64,000 nucleotides of DNA from Durusdinium trenchii (GCA_963970005.1 CAXAMN010006446.1:1453837-1517836), one strand, 5' to 3'; numbered from the stretch's first letter, positions 11,401-26,400 are shown. A program made the numbers and translations. Notes: a model not told the origin generated them from the letters alone.

Positions 11401-14400
11401 GGCAGAGATTCGACTTGGTTCTGGTGACAGAGGGAGACTTGAGGAGACTTGAGGAGACTCGACAGACCGTCTGCACCATGAAAATCGCACCCAAACCCGG
11501 GACCCGACTCCACCATGCTCCAACAGGTCTCCAACCTAGACTGACCATGACTGACCTGGCAGGTGACCATGACTGGCCTGGTGGTCGACCAGGCAAGTCG
11601 GACTGGCAGGACCCGTCGAGCTGTTTCACAGTCCCGACTGGGCTCCAGTCGTACCGAACCTCAGGTTAGGTGCTTGGAGACACTGAGACATGTAGGTGCC
11701 AGGAGGGTCCAGTCGTACCTTCTGAGAAGGTATGTGGATCCCTAGGGAGTGTGTAGATGAGCCGATGAGAGTGATATCACATCCGGTCGATGAGAGTGGT
11801 GCGTGGCAGCTTGAACTCGTGCAAGAGTTAGTTGAAGGATGGAGGGGAAGTCCCTTGGGCCTTAGCTTGTTTTATTTGTTGTATCAATACTCCAGAGATC
11901 TCCAGACCATGGAATCAGTTGGAATCCAGTCAGATCCGGTGAGCGAAAGGCTTGTCTTTAAATCACTCTTCTGCTTACACGATGACATTCTTCCGCCCCG
12001 CCCGAACCACCCCCTTCGAACCCGTCGACTGAACCGTCCACTCTGCCAGAAGGCCGAGGCACACCACCTTACTGCAGCCCAATTCCTGCAGGCCCTGAGC
12101 TTCTCGAGCTTCGCTCGTGCCCTCGTCGCTCGCGTGGGACGTGCCCAGCAGGAGTCTCAGCTTATGGGTCTTGCGGAGCACTTCGGCCAGCAGACCTGGA
12201 ACGAGCGCAGACCGTGTGCAGGTTTGAAAACAAGACCTCCGATATGCTGGGACAGAGGTCGTTCTGTGATCTTCATATACGATGATTGGTTTGCTTTGAC
12301 TGAACTCGCTCTTTGTGAGGTATATAGACCTCCGCCCCAAATAGTGTGACAACAGCATCATCACATCCACCGGAGTTCCCCACCCACATTGCTGGCTAGA
12401 TCTGCACACATCATGTTTGTAGCATGTGCGTTTCACCCCAAGAATGGCCAAATTTCAACTGAGCCCATGAGCAAAAAAGCTCCCACCGAGCTCCAGCCCC
12501 AGAAGATTGGAGACGTTTTCCAAAGCAGGTGGGGACCGTCTCCGGCCTCGTAGGGACCTTCTCTCCAAAGCATTGCATTCGTCATCGATGACCAGCAGAA
12601 TCGGAGCATTGCCGCGAAACCTCCGCGGAACCGCCGAACGGCGACCGAGATGGGGAACGCGGCGACCGGACGTGGGTAGGCGGGTCTACTGGGTGTTGTT
12701 GGGTACGTGAGTGGAGTGGTATACCAAGACCGGCGGAGTTGTTCGGGTGTGGGATGTTGTTTGGGTTGGGGAGATCCATCGAAGAAGAATCATCAAACAA
12801 ATACCCAGACCATTCGCCGGACCAGAAAATGAGTGGAATATTACAGTGACCTATATGGTCACAAATGGTGTAAAATGGGTTAAATGTAATATACCTTAGG
12901 AGCCTGGTACCTTCAAATTCGTAGGTTCTTGAAAATACACGAGCTTTTCTTGAGAAAGTCGAGGTTTTCACAAAACACGATGTTTTCCCAGAACCAGCGA
13001 CGCACAACAACATCTCAACAACCATCAACCACCCCTCCGCTTTCAACACCTCATGGCAAGGCCGCTGCAAATACACCTTTTCACTCTTTCAAGTAGCCTT
13101 GCTCACGAAAGTGCTTGTAGCACGCTTGTAAATTTCGTTGAAGTACTCTAAGTACCACTTGACCAGCTGCGACACGCCTAGCCAATCTGCTGCACCTTCC
13201 GACCCAGTCCTCGTGGATCTGTACCGAGTGACACAACGGAGAGAGGAACCACTCAGCATGTGGTGAAGACATCAGGAGAACCTTCAGGTCGTAGAAAATG
13301 TGGTGCATGCTGTGCCCCTTGGGCATATGTGGAAATAAATTTTTATCCTCGTTGTAAGCCATCGTTGCCAGGCAACTGTACCCTTCAAGAAACTGTAGTG
13401 CTGTAGTGCTCACGAATGTTGCGTCATTTCGTGAGAGCCACACGTCTCGAGAATAAAGCCTTTTCATGCAATGAGAAATGAGCAAGTTTGTCTCTTTGCA
13501 CTTTGCTAGGAGGCGGTGATGCGACAAATCGTGTTGCTCGGCCCACTACATGAAAAAGTCAGAAAGGCTTCGGGTCAAGTGACCTTTGCTCCATTGGCCA
13601 TTTGGGAAGCTTGAAGAGTCTGGCCAGCCAATTGTAGATCGGCTGATTCCCGAAAGGTAGCTCACAACATGATGCTCTGCACAAAAGGCAAAATAAAGTT
13701 CCGTAAGTTCTGCAAAACGAGCGTCCGCTTGCGATGCTTCCATCTGTTCGGAGGCTAGGGCAAGGCATCCAGCAACGAAACTTTTTCCAATCCCAAGATG
13801 GAACGTGTGGAATAAGTCATATGTATAAAAGCCAGGTTGCTCCTGTGGGACGTGCGGAATTGTATTCAGCGCAGGCCTTGGATTCCCAAATGGATCTTCC
13901 TCGTACATACTTCTGTACCATCTTGGTTCTGAATCTGCCCTGTAACCTTCCCAATCTATTCCTCTTTGGCCTGCGCGGCAAAGATGACATATCCCTTTGG
14001 GATTTGAATCCGCCGTCAGAGGTCTTTTCTGTACGTTGGCGTACGAGCGAACAAGGTTTCCAGCCTTCACGTGCCACTGCCAGTCACCTGTATTGTGCAA
14101 AATGCACATGGTGAAAGTACGGCCACTACGATCACGAACTCCTTGGAGAAGCATTTTCTTACATTCAGCTGCCACGAAATCCATGATGCTGAGAAAGGCC
14201 TCGTGGTCACCAAACATCTTGGGAAGAACTGCGAGCAAGATCCGGTGGCAAAACGGTGAGCCAACGTAGTTCAACATCATTCTGGCGTATTCTCTAGGCA
14301 ACTCGCCCCTCTCACGTGCCAAATTTGCCTCCTGGGTGCCTAAGCCAAGGTACGAGTTGACACTGACCACGAGGAAACCGCTTTTCTTGCGGCCACGGCC

Positions 14401-17400
14401 CTCGTCTCCGTGGACCATCATGGGGCAGCAGCGTGTGAGGTCTAAGCGGCCACTGTCTGCCAACTTGAAGACTTCATGCGTTGGCTTGATAGCCCTGAAT
14501 CTCTTCCAGAATTTGCTCAAAATCTTTTGCTCCCGGCGTGAATCAGCCTCCGCAAGTCCAACATGAATGTGCCACAGGTTCAAATCAACAAGCCATTGCG
14601 CCCAATCGCACAAAGATAGACCACGCATTTCGCCTGGATAGATCACCCCCGGTGCCTTTGGCAGGACTGTGAGTGGTATTGGAACAGACAAGTTGTATTT
14701 CTCTATGATTGAATGCACACCACGTTCTGAATGATCCTCCCTGCATGCAGCCAACTCAGAAAGTCCAGGGGAGCAATGCTTTGCAGACTCCCCAAAGTCT
14801 GAAACGAGACCTTTGGCCGTTCGGATGGCCGCCCTGCACGAAGTGGCCTTGGCCGGCCGCAAAGGTGGTGAGAAGCTGGGGTATATGCAGGATGGATGGG
14901 AATCACTGCTATTTCAAAAACACATGTGATGCATGTGCTTCGCTGAATGCAATCACTGAAGCAGGTTTGGCGTTCTTTTATATCACACGTGGCCAACCAA
15001 TGCCATGCACACACAAGTGCACAAAGACCAAAACCGGACAAGATCAACAACATGTACAATTGCATGGGTGAGAAACTATGTCACAAGCTGTGAGCCCTTC
15101 CAAAATAGCGGCGTTTTGCCTTCATGCCAACAACCGGTGGCAAAGGCAGAGATGTATATCACTGCGTCCAGCTGGCCTTGAGCGGCCCAAAGGAACGGAT
15201 GTGTGTGTGAATGTACAGAGACACTCTTCCAGCAACAATTGTTTTTTCTGAAATAAGAACGATGGGAAAAACAAAGCATGCGCATCAGAGACATTAGAAA
15301 CTATGTAGAATCCACAGCCCCCATACTCTTGAACCATACAATGCGGTCTAGGGATATGGGAATTAGAGCCTGAAGAAATTTACATGTGACAACGGGCGTT
15401 CTTTCAGTGCCCGGCATTGGTGCAGCCTATGGATGGCGCTGCTTGCCAATAAATAGGCCTGCAGAAAGTGGCGTGTTCGAGCAGCCTTTCACTTGACACA
15501 CATGCGCTTTATGTGTATCCCTTTTTGAATGTCTTTTGAAACGCTCTATGGTTTGAGATGAGATGACAAATTACTCAGCGACACCCAGCAAAGTGAAGTG
15601 CCTGCCAAATGCCACAGGCCATACCAATGGTTCTCGAGAAGCTGTGTGGGCACTGCTGGAGTCCTGCAGGCCGGATTTCGGGCTTGGGGGCCTGGAGGGA
15701 TCTAAGCTGGCAGACGGAGGTGGCATGTCTTTGCATCTTTCAACGTTATAAAGGGATTGACAAAAACTGAGGATCTGACTTATATAAGGCAGTTCCCCAT
15801 GCAATCAGAGAAGACACATGGCACGTCGAGGTGACTACATGCACAGAAACACGGCATGCCATATATGAAGATGCGAAGTGTTCTCACCCTCATAAAACAA
15901 GAAGGATCGAGTGATTGCGCTATCTTAATATTGTTTAATCTCTTATAAATAAGGTTTGCAGACAAAAAGCTGCGCGCGCGCAAGGTTGATTGCACGGCAG
16001 CAAAATGCAAGCAACTACTTATATTATATCTAAGATGAAGAAGGAAATATGAGTTCCTGGCCCCTTCTCCGATGTCACCAGACAGGACCCGCAAAGCTGC
16101 CCCAGCACCTGCCATGCACCATTATGCTGCATGCTGGTCGTATAACTTGCGAACGCAACAGCCACAATTTGCACATGCTGTTTGAATCCAAGCAAAGTTT
16201 GGCTTCCATCCGTGGTGTCTACAAGCCCGCCGCCCGTTTTCCACGCTTGTACCCCTAAAGCTTGTTTGGACTGCGCCCAATGCCCTTGAGCGACAGAAAC
16301 TGGAAACGTTACTTTCTTTTCAAATTGACCTCGTGAGCACTGTTTGGCACACAGTCATTCTGCAGGGTCTAGCCTGTATGCTTCACACAGGGTTCCCACA
16401 GAGCCCATTGCAAGACACTCATGACAAAAGTTAAGCTACTTAGGCCTCCATACGCCTCAGCCGTTTTGGCCTGGACGCTGAGGAAGTAGCTCCTTCACCC
16501 TCGGTTCCATCAGCCTTTGCCTTCCCAGTCTTTTCTTTCTTATCCCGCTTCTTATCTTTCTTTTCCTTCTTCTCTTTTGCTTTCTCACTCCCCGGGTCCT
16601 TCTTCTCGTACTTCTTGGCGCTCCTGCAGTGCGCGCACCATAAACACGAAGACGGATTGGAGGGGAACACCAAAAAAGTATATATCATCGTACTAAGCTG
16701 CTCTTGGGCGAGGACCGGATCTTCATTTCAAGACCCACGGCCTTTGAGCACCTACAAATGGGTACGTGTATATATAGGACCTTTTGATGTACGTGATGAG
16801 GCCATGAGGCTGCAAATGTATACTCTATATAAGCCCCGGACGTTTCAGTGGCCTTGTTCATTGCTTTTGTTGCTTTTTGGACAAACCTTGGAGCCACGCA
16901 GAGTATTGTTTGTGTAACTTGGAAAGCGATCACAAAGTATATACAGGCCAGCGACTCTGCGTTCCAATTGTTGATCTCACCATAGACTTGAACGGATTGA
17001 CAAGAGTCATACTCGGAGTCCATCAACTTGAGTTGCTCACGCAACTTCGCCACATTCCTGCATATATACAAATTTATATATCGGGTTGTATACTCGTTGA
17101 GAGCACGTTTGCACAGCAATCCATTGAAACATATTTGAGGGGCCCACGAAGCTGTGCTGTCTGCGGAAGAGTACTGCTCTGAAAGCTCGCGAATGAGTCC
17201 GCGGATCTTTCCGCTTTTCTGAAGTAAGCTATCCAGAAAGCGCTTCAAGGCCAACTTCGTCTGCCACAAAAGGCAGAGAACAAAAGTCTGAAAAGAACTC
17301 AAAACTGAGAAACATAATTCCCCGCGTTCCCTGTTGTTTTGCATTTGCCAACCAGGCCTCAGCTTCCTGACCATTGTGTTTTGTACCAGGTTCTGCGGCG

Positions 17401-20400
17401 ACAGCAGCCTGTCGTGCCTTCATTCGCTCTAAGCCATCCAAGGCCTTGTCGTCCAGCACGGGGCCATCAGTTACCTGGGCAGTCCCACCCGTATATAATT
17501 GGCTCGTGAGACAAGATGACACCACAGATGAACCCAAAGAGTTTCTGCAAACATATTGTATAAAAGTGGGGGGCCTTCTCCAACTTACGGTGAATCTCTT
17601 CTTGAGTCTGCTCTTCATCTCGTAAGCCTTTCTCTCGAACCTTGACATAGTATTCCGTGACCCCATCGTAATCGTTCTCCCTGCGGAAGGCTGAATTGAT
17701 AGTATGTGTTTATCTGACATTCTTTGTTTCAGGAAATGCATGTTTTGCAGACTGTAGTAAAAAATTACCATGGCCTGATGTGAGTGGCCCGCTTTGCTTC
17801 ACAAGCCTTCTTGGCACCCGCAATGCGCGGCCTATAGGTGGAACATCACAAGGCAAGTTTGTCACGCTTTCAAAAAAGTGCGCCATATATACTGTTCACC
17901 ATTCTAGAATCCCAGCTACGGTTTCCAATGTAGGTCATCACGCATCTCCTGCTCTGACACCCACATCTCCTCGATGGAAACTTTGATGGTGGCCTTCTTC
18001 CGCACTATGATCTCGAGCTGCGCAATAAACGATTCCTGCGTACTGGGGTGAAGAGGTATAGTACACATAGGACAGTTGCTTTGATGGCATGAACACGGAA
18101 ACATGTTTTTTCCTTACTCCAGTTGTTCTCCATTAATAGTCTTGCCATCGACGTCTGATCATTGGAACGCCACTGCTCCACAACAAACTCTGGGACGTCC
18201 AGGGACCTTTTGGTCTTGTGCTTGGCGCACATCCGCCTGAGCCTGGCCTTGGCGGCCTCCACCAACAGGGCCTGACAAAACCCATGCCAAAAAAATATCA
18301 TGGGAAAGTTGTGAGGGTTGCCACATGCATCACTAGCGCAAACAGCAAAGCAGCGATTGCCAGGCTCCTGTCGGGTCTTCTTCTTCAGCTTGGAAGGTGG
18401 GACAGCAGCTTCCCGTTCGGCCTTATCATGTAAACGTATATCTTGCAGATGGTCTGTTTGTTTGGGTTGAACTTGTAAAGGACTATGGAGTTTTGCAAGT
18501 CTCCGGATTGAGTCACGGGCTGGAGTGGGTGCAGCTTCTGAACGGGTGGCCCGGGTGGGTGTTGCAACAGGTCGTGCAGCTTCCTCCACGTGATGGACAG
18601 GTTGTTATGATATACAAAGGAAACACAATTCTCCTTATCACCCGTTTGTTCCGGATGAAGTTCTCGAGGAGGAACATGGACTCCTTGAGCACGTAGTTCC
18701 TCATCCGTGCCCTGCCAATTCTTCCCCAGGATGTGAAACCAATGTGCCATACTAAAGTATATGCAACGACCTTTGAAGAAGGTGTCATGTGTGCATACTA
18801 TCACAATTATACAAGCATAGACCCCAAACAGCTTCAAAACGATGCAACGATTCGTTTAAGACCAATATTAGTCAAAAAACGATTTCTTGGTTCGCCCTAC
18901 TTTCACCCCAAGAGCAAACTNNNNNNNNNNGGGGCGCGGCCAAGACAAGGACAAGAGGAGGACAAGACCCGGACACAGAGCCGGGCCACAGAGCCCAGCC
19001 ACAGAGTTGCTGTATACTAGGAGGACAAGAGGGGGACAAGGCCCAGCCACAGAGCCCAGCCACAGAGTTGACAGAGTTCAGGGGCGCGGCCACGAGGAGG
19101 ACAAGAGGAGGACAAGGCCCAGCCACAGAGCCCAGCCACAGAGTTGACAGAGTCCAGGGGCGCGGCCAAGAGGAGGACAAGGCCCAGCCACAGAGTTGAC
19201 AGAGTTCAGGGGCGCGGCCAAGAGGAGGACAAGAGGAGGACAAGGCCCAGCCACAGAGCCCAGCCACGGAGCCCAGCCACAGAGTTCAGGGGCGCGGCCA
19301 GTGAGTGTGGCCAGCTCTTTTCTTTCTAAGATAGAACCCCAACAGTAAACTGCTTGGGGAGAAAAGAAGAAGTTGTTTCCAGGTCTTTGTTTCCATATGT
19401 GTGGGTGTACTTGCCTTTGTGCTCCGTGTTTATAAGTCATAAGGTGCCAACTCTTCCAACCGCTTTTTGGCTGCAGCCAAATCTTGCATCCGTTCACCTG
19501 GACAACCAAACAGTTTGAACCCTCCCTCACGATGCATAAGTCACTCAAACTCCCTCAAGCAGGCTTAGCCCTTCACTCGTGGCATCGCCAGGAGGGGTGG
19601 TGCTCACACGAGCTGGTGCACCAGGAGACGCCATCGGGGTTGGGGTTGGTGCAGGTGCGACAACTTCAGGAGGCACCATCGGGGTTGGGGTTGGTGCAGG
19701 TGTGACACCTTTGTGCTCACTGGTTTTCATCTCGCCTGTGTTTTTCTGGCTGGGAAGTTCCCCTGCCAACACCTTATCAGGTTCTGGCAGGGATTCGGGA
19801 ATTTCTTTACCACGGATCTCCTCGTGCACTGATGCGTCACCATCAGACTCACATGGCTCATCATCCGAAGAGGAGGATGAAGAACCATCATCATAGGCAT
19901 CAGGGTCCTTGACACTTTCCTGCATGTGGGGACGCTCCCGCGAATATAGGATAGTGTGCAAACTTCAAAGAGGGAATGCCAATGATGGGGTATACATTGA
20001 GTGTTTGAGACCGGCCTTCTTTTTGGCAAGCATTTTCTCCGTTTCCTTATGGTTGATTTCGTCCACACATGCCTCCACAAACTGTTCCGGGAAGGGTCCA
20101 TGCACGATCTAGCTTTGCAAGAAACATCAAAACACATCAAACTGAGCCGTGGCCTGCAAGTCAGGATTGAGCAATAGGCATAGGTTTTGGAAGTTCCGCT
20201 CCTTGCAGGTCTGTACTTGTGTAGCTTCATTCTTATAAGAGGCCTGATCATATACACGATATACAACATATGTTTCATGATCAAGAAGCCACTGCAGTCT
20301 AGAAGCTTTGGATGGTTTGCGAAGCCTGCACTTCATCTTGATGAACCCCAAGTACTTGCGAGTCATCCAGGAATCCAAAACAATTTGATCTTCTCCAACT

Positions 20401-23400
20401 TGTTTCGATAGACTCATGTAGAGCTTGCTGATTTCATCCCTCAGCGGGTCCACGTTTGGCTGAGGGTGATTCTCAGTCGCAGCCATCTTCACTACCAAAG
20501 GGGTCAGGTAGGCATGTATATGCTCTGCTGAGCACGTTTTGACATTCTCGGAAACACCTTCTTTGAAGATCACCGTGCTGTCCTCGCGAAGGTAACTTCT
20601 AAGAGCATCTGCTCGCTCCCAATCCTTGTGAATCTGGTCGATCGCAAGCCGTGGCTTCTCCCCTCCCGAAGAAACGGAGACCAAGCTTTCCGCACTCGCG
20701 GGCATGGCAACAACCCGAACTAGATCCTATAACTTTTGGGCCACAACGTTTCTGGATGTTCAGACTGCATGCTTCGGACGTGAAACCTTCACACAGGTCT
20801 CACATCACATGACTGCCCGCTGCCACTGATCTTCAGGAGTCCCGCGCCTTCAAGATCTATAGCTGCCATTGCTCATGGCCAAAAAGAGCAGCCAAAGTGA
20901 ATCAGGGTGGTGGATGTGGTCACCACTTGTTTTTGTTCAAGTCATTGCTGCATGGTTGGAAGTATGACTGCGGCATCTTTATATAATGTTGTTACGCGGT
21001 TCATACTTTTTGCTGAACCTTCCAACGGTCCCCTATAGTCATAGGGGTGGATGCGTGTCATTATAATCAAATGCCATTATACAAACACACGCGGTCCATG
21101 CCTTTGAACCCCATGCCTGCAGTAGAGGCTCACGACAGTATACGCGTACCTCAGGCAGGCAAAGGATCTATATTAAGGTTCTTTGAGATTGACTAAATAT
21201 GTGGAAAACTCATGTTTTACAAAAACACGATGTTTTCGTGGGAAAGACGATGTTTTCAATGAGCATGCCTTGGAACATGATGTTTCCAGAAAGACACTAC
21301 AAATTCACAGGTAGGGGGCTCTCTAGGTATATATAAACATGGATCAGAGATCAGAGATATGCAACTCTGACCCAAAGACTTCATCGGATTGGCAAATATA
21401 CCTGGTGGTTTCAGGGGGCCAATGCATGCATATTTTCCATAGATCCGCAATGACCCACAAGGAACTCCTGGCGTGTCTAGTCGACCCCTACCCCTCTTTG
21501 AACCTTAGGGCTCCAACCATACTCAGAACGTGGTGAGACCCCCCAAATCCACCCCAACCACCTTCTGAGGATGTGGTTGGAGCCCTAGGGGAATACACAC
21601 CGCAACTTTGAACTTGAGACCAGAAGAGTCTTGTGGCCATTGAATTGGCAACTGATCTTCTTCCAAAAATGGGGGAGGAGAACCCACCAACAATTCTTTC
21701 AACAACACGCATGTCATCTGCGGAACTCTGGGCAAAGTATGAGAAAGTGGAACCAAATCCATCCAAATCCCAAACAATCGGACTGGAATCCATGCACCCC
21801 TGATGTTTTTCCGCCCTTTTTTCCACCGCCCGCACCAAACGCCCAAGCCCGCTTGGTGCATATGCCATGTCGGAGCCCCCAACAAATCCCCAGGAACTGG
21901 TTGACTATCACCAGATCTAGCCCATCCGGCCCGACTGGACTGAGGTTCGGTACGACTGGACGGTTCGGTACGAAAACGGACCCGACGTTTTGGCACGGCA
22001 CCGGGACCCATGTCTCAGTGGTCGAACACTGCTCACCCTTCTCAGGTTCGGATGCCAGTGGATTTTTTGGGGGATGAAGGGCCAAGGGCTGTCCAGTCGT
22101 ACTGCTCAAACAGGGTTTCTTCCTCACCATCGGCGCCAAAGATCAAGACCGGACTATAAGTGACTAAGACCTGTGGTGTTGGCGTTGCTCCGGTCAAGAA
22201 CATTTTGCGTTCCACTTCACGGGTCCCAGCGAGTCTCTACCCGTCAATGGGCGTTGCCCGGAACGGTTGCGAACGAAAGGTCTCTGGGTAGGTGGGACCT
22301 ACCTCGGTGTTCCTTTTCGGTGGTCCACACCGTCTCCCGGTGTCCTGTCGTTGGTTTCGCTCGTTCGAACTCGTTGGAACCGATGGAGATGGGTACGACG
22401 TGGAGGGCATCCCCAACGTCCATACAACCGGACTGGATGAGTTGCGTCCCAGGCAGACCGGAGCCGAAGGGATGGTTTGCGGCGCCCAAGACCCGATCGG
22501 TAGACGAGTATGACCGTCCTGAGTGGAGAATTGCGGAGTTCACCTTCAAGTTTGGGCTCATTGAAGTTCCATCCCAGGCCATCCATGTATGGAATATAGT
22601 TACCTACATTGGGGTCATAAATTGAGTAAATATATGTATCTATTCCAAACATGGATGGTCTGGCATGTGTCAAGAACTGCAGGTCGGTCGTTTCACCCCT
22701 TTCATCGCGTCGCGGGCGGCATCTTGGCGCCTCTCTAGTTGCTGCAGCTGCCAAATAATGCCTCAGAACTCCAAAAGAGGAAACCTACCAGCGTCATCCT
22801 GGACATGGGTGTCCTGCCCATGACTGCCCTACCCTACGGCCCAGAGGTCTCCAGGGCCCCCCGGGCACTTGTTGGCAGATATATCGGCCGCCCCAAATCA
22901 GGGGATCTATTTGGACCCTCCGATATCTATATATATATATATATATCATGCCCGTACCGTCGTAATTAGATTGTGTTTCTTCTTCATTTCTTTGTTAAGT
23001 GCACCATATAACAAAAGAGCCCAAGTATGTTGAGTTCAGCGATTTTACCATGAAAAAAAGGGCACACAATACAATCCTGGAACCCATTTGACCTCTGCTT
23101 TGATAGGAGTCTAGACCATCTTTGAAGGGTGGTTGGTGGTCGGTTCCAGGAACCATACAGCAGCCGTTCCATCCGTGGCGTGGCTCGTCCCATCCCAGGG
23201 GCGCGCTGGATGCCTCCAAGTTCGACACCTGGAAGTGGAACTACTGGGCATAGTCCACAGTTCTTTTGGACCACAGAAGCAAAAGGAAGCCGCAAGCCCG
23301 ACAGTGTCTAAAAAACTGGCATCATCCAGCATATATACCCAGTCTCATGCAAAACCAAGTACCTCAATCTGTTGCAAGTCTGCAATTGGACTTTCACATG

Positions 23401-26400
23401 TTCTGGGTAACATCATTCAATGTATATACAGTTATATACAGGATAAGTACTAGAGTAGGTGCAAATTGAGTGGCCACCTTCCAAGGCTATAGATGTTTCT
23501 AACAGTTTCTAGATGTGTCTAGTCTAGGTTTGGACCACTCCCTGACGATCCATGACCACACATAGGTCACAAATAGAAATGATCTCAGGATATGCATACG
23601 TTTCTATTGATTGTGTTATTTGAAGACGTTGTCGAATCAAAGATTGGGGTACCTGAAATGTATATACAATTCCAGTATCATTGTCGGAGGATAAGACCAT
23701 GAAATCCCAAGAACCAAGCATACCAGGGCGTGACGAACCGTGACAGACCGTGATTGGTCTATTTTGTCCCTTTAAAAATGAGGTCATTGTCGGACTCCAG
23801 CGTGACAACCCGTGACGAATTTGAATTTGGGATCGTTGGTTTTGTGGTTTTTGGGTTTGGTATGATCTCGTTTTTTGAGGTCGGACCTCACAGGGTGAGG
23901 TCGGAGAGCCCCAGAAGACACAACCCCAAATGTTAGCATATAGAGCTAACTTTCGATCCTCAGGGACTGGTTACCAAGCGACGTATTTTTTGAAGAAAAA
24001 AACAAAGGTACCCACCCGTTTGGCCTCCAGTCGTACCTTCGTTTCGGTTCGGTGGGACGACGGGGGCCCGGGGGCCAGCCAGTCGGGTCCAGTGTCACCG
24101 AACCGGAGGAGGTACGACGGGTCGGTGTAATCTATCCACTGCTTGGATGGATTCAATCACCAACTCCGTTCCCCTCAGCTCCCGGCAGCGCGCATGGCCA
24201 TTCGGCCCGCCGGGGGTCTCGGCCAGGAAGCACGGCAGCCTGGCGCCGTGCTGCCGTAGACTCCATGGAATTCGTGAAAGATAGCTACATCCAAACAATC
24301 CACGTACCCGCCGATAAATGCCGATATAACTACATTAAGGTGGTTGAAAAGGGGTCAATGTGGGCATGTATTCCAGTCCCATGGATGGTCTGGGACACGT
24401 CAATGACCTCAAGTGACTGAAGTTGGTCTTAACTACTCAAGGAGGTGAGCTTTGCCGGGTTTTACTCGGTCTTTAGACTTGTAGGAATAGATCATTTTGT
24501 TGCCAGCACCCGACTCTACAGGTCACCAATTGAGACCTCTTACGGAACAAAACAGCCCTTTACTAATACTGTAAGATTCCTAGCCCATGGATGTGAAGGG
24601 TTTTGACCAAGTGAACCCTTGTGGGTCGGGTCGAAGCCTGGGCGACAACAATGACCCCCGTGAAACCACCACCGAACTGGAACGCATGCCACGATCGGTG
24701 GAAATCAGACCAAAATCCTTATAAGTGTCTTGCAAAATGGCTACCATGGACCATGATTATACAAATACCAGCCACCCGTCACCTCTCACTTCTTTTCACA
24801 CCCCCATAACCTGTGTCACGACGTATTTGTCCAAACAAGAAACGCACCAAGGCGCATCACCCCAAACGACATCGTCGACTGTCGCCGTGCCACGCCGCCT
24901 GGCTGAACAGAAATCCACGGCTTCCTGCGCCCACGCGGTTGTGGGGAACCCAAAGGCCGACGACGGGGTTCCTCTCTCCGCAACTTGGAAGACCGGATGT
25001 TTCATGGGATCGGGGACGTGGGTGTCTATGTTGGAACCAAAGGAGAACCGGAAAAGTCGGATTGGGTGTGATTTGACTCAGGTGCCCAAAAGGATAAGAT
25101 CATTTGGGGAGTTCGCAGTGCCTTTGAAGGGTCCAACTACTTTCTCTGAAGGTATATGGAAATTCCATATGCGCTGTTGAAGCCCACTTGAGAAAAGGGG
25201 GGGGTGGACGAAAGGTTGGTAAGCAACCGAAAGTCAGCGGCAGCAGCTGCAGCAGCAGGCCACCACGCACCAGCAGCAGATGCAGCAGACCACCACGCAG
25301 CAGCAGACCAGCAGCAGCAGCAGCAGCAGCAACAGTCGCTATACGCCACCGAAGCGGGGTTCTCAGCGTGCCCCATGATTGAAGGTAGATGGCACCTAGT
25401 TTTTGTGCGTCTCACTTTAGAGGCTGTGGAACCTTGGCCTGTGGTTGGGCTGTAAACGAGTCGAGTCCTTGATGGTCTTCACGGCGTTGCTTCGATCGTG
25501 GAGTCTCACATGCACCACGTTGCCCGAGAACTGCCTGGCGGGTCGAAGGGTCCCCGGTGGAACGGGGCATGGAGCGCGCCTCTCGAGTGACGGCTTTTTG
25601 TTCGTTTTTTAAAGCCAGCCGTTGGGGTCTGCTGACGTCCAATAGGCTGGTCTTTAACGAATCGGCGAGGCCGTCTTTTTTATATACGTCTTCCACTATT
25701 TGTTTTGGGTTTTACCTGGGTCTGGGCACGGGACCTGCGAAGTGCTTTACAAGGAGTCGGCATTGCGGGCATTGAATGTCCAGTGTTCAACTCGAGGTGT
25801 TGGTCCCAACAGGAGTTCTCCATCCAATCGCTATATGGATCCACTGGCACCCTCGTTTCGAAGGTGATTGATTGGACACTCTCTTATTAAGGGTTCAAAG
25901 GGTCCAGTCACACCTTCTCAGATCCATATAGGGCAACAAAAGGTTCCTGGTTGGATCCAACTGAGCATGCAAACGCCGGCAAAAGGTATGTGGATCCCAT
26001 CTGAACATCTACGCGGAGGAGGCCCTCCATATATACACTGCTATCCTCAAGTACCCATTCTGATGGAACCTCAAAAGAGGTACAGACTTGGAGTCAACCT
26101 GTGTTTTGTTCGGGTCATGTCCCATTTTCTAGAGTACAAGTACTTTGGAGGGTCCAGGTATGGGCAAAACAATTAACCCAAATCTGAACAAGGTGGACAT
26201 ACTTTGTCCCTGCTTTCCAAATAAATAGATACGAAACTGCGTCAAACATGCACTGCTTGAATGAAATACCCCTCCAAGATCACAGGAATCCCCGTGAAGG
26301 TGTACGGCGAACCTTCGGATCGTCCTGCACCCAAACATCCTCATTAAGCTTATTGTTCTTCACTCCATCCACCTGCACTCCGCGGCGGCAAACCCAGCCG

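Larger units (their letters stand above)
20706..26372. other. Interval between the 20.7-kb gene and the Walker A exon
   Basis: Mostly non-coding, with a foldback repeat (21504-21592), a TA microsatellite, copies of the CCATCCATG repeat (22570-22665 and 24340-24398) and a CAG tract (25225-25335). GC-rich islands at about 22.2-22.5, 24.15-24.27 and 25.45-25.6 kb are open in several frames. They are candidates for the missing exons between Walker A and Walker B, for example RLPCFLAETPGG near 24.2 kb and GNVVHVRLHDRSNAVKTI near 25.5 kb, but none could be fixed by phase. Confidence 0.4.

Noticed and set aside
11732-12349. A 205-codon plus-strand ORF
   Set aside because: Only the part over 12.07-12.19 kb looks coding, and the minus-strand reading there has better splice signals and fits the ATPase order.
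22292-22513. Plus-strand frame with FELVGTDGDGYDVEGIPN
   Set aside because: The minus strand is equally plausible and no splice phase could be fixed, so no gene is called.
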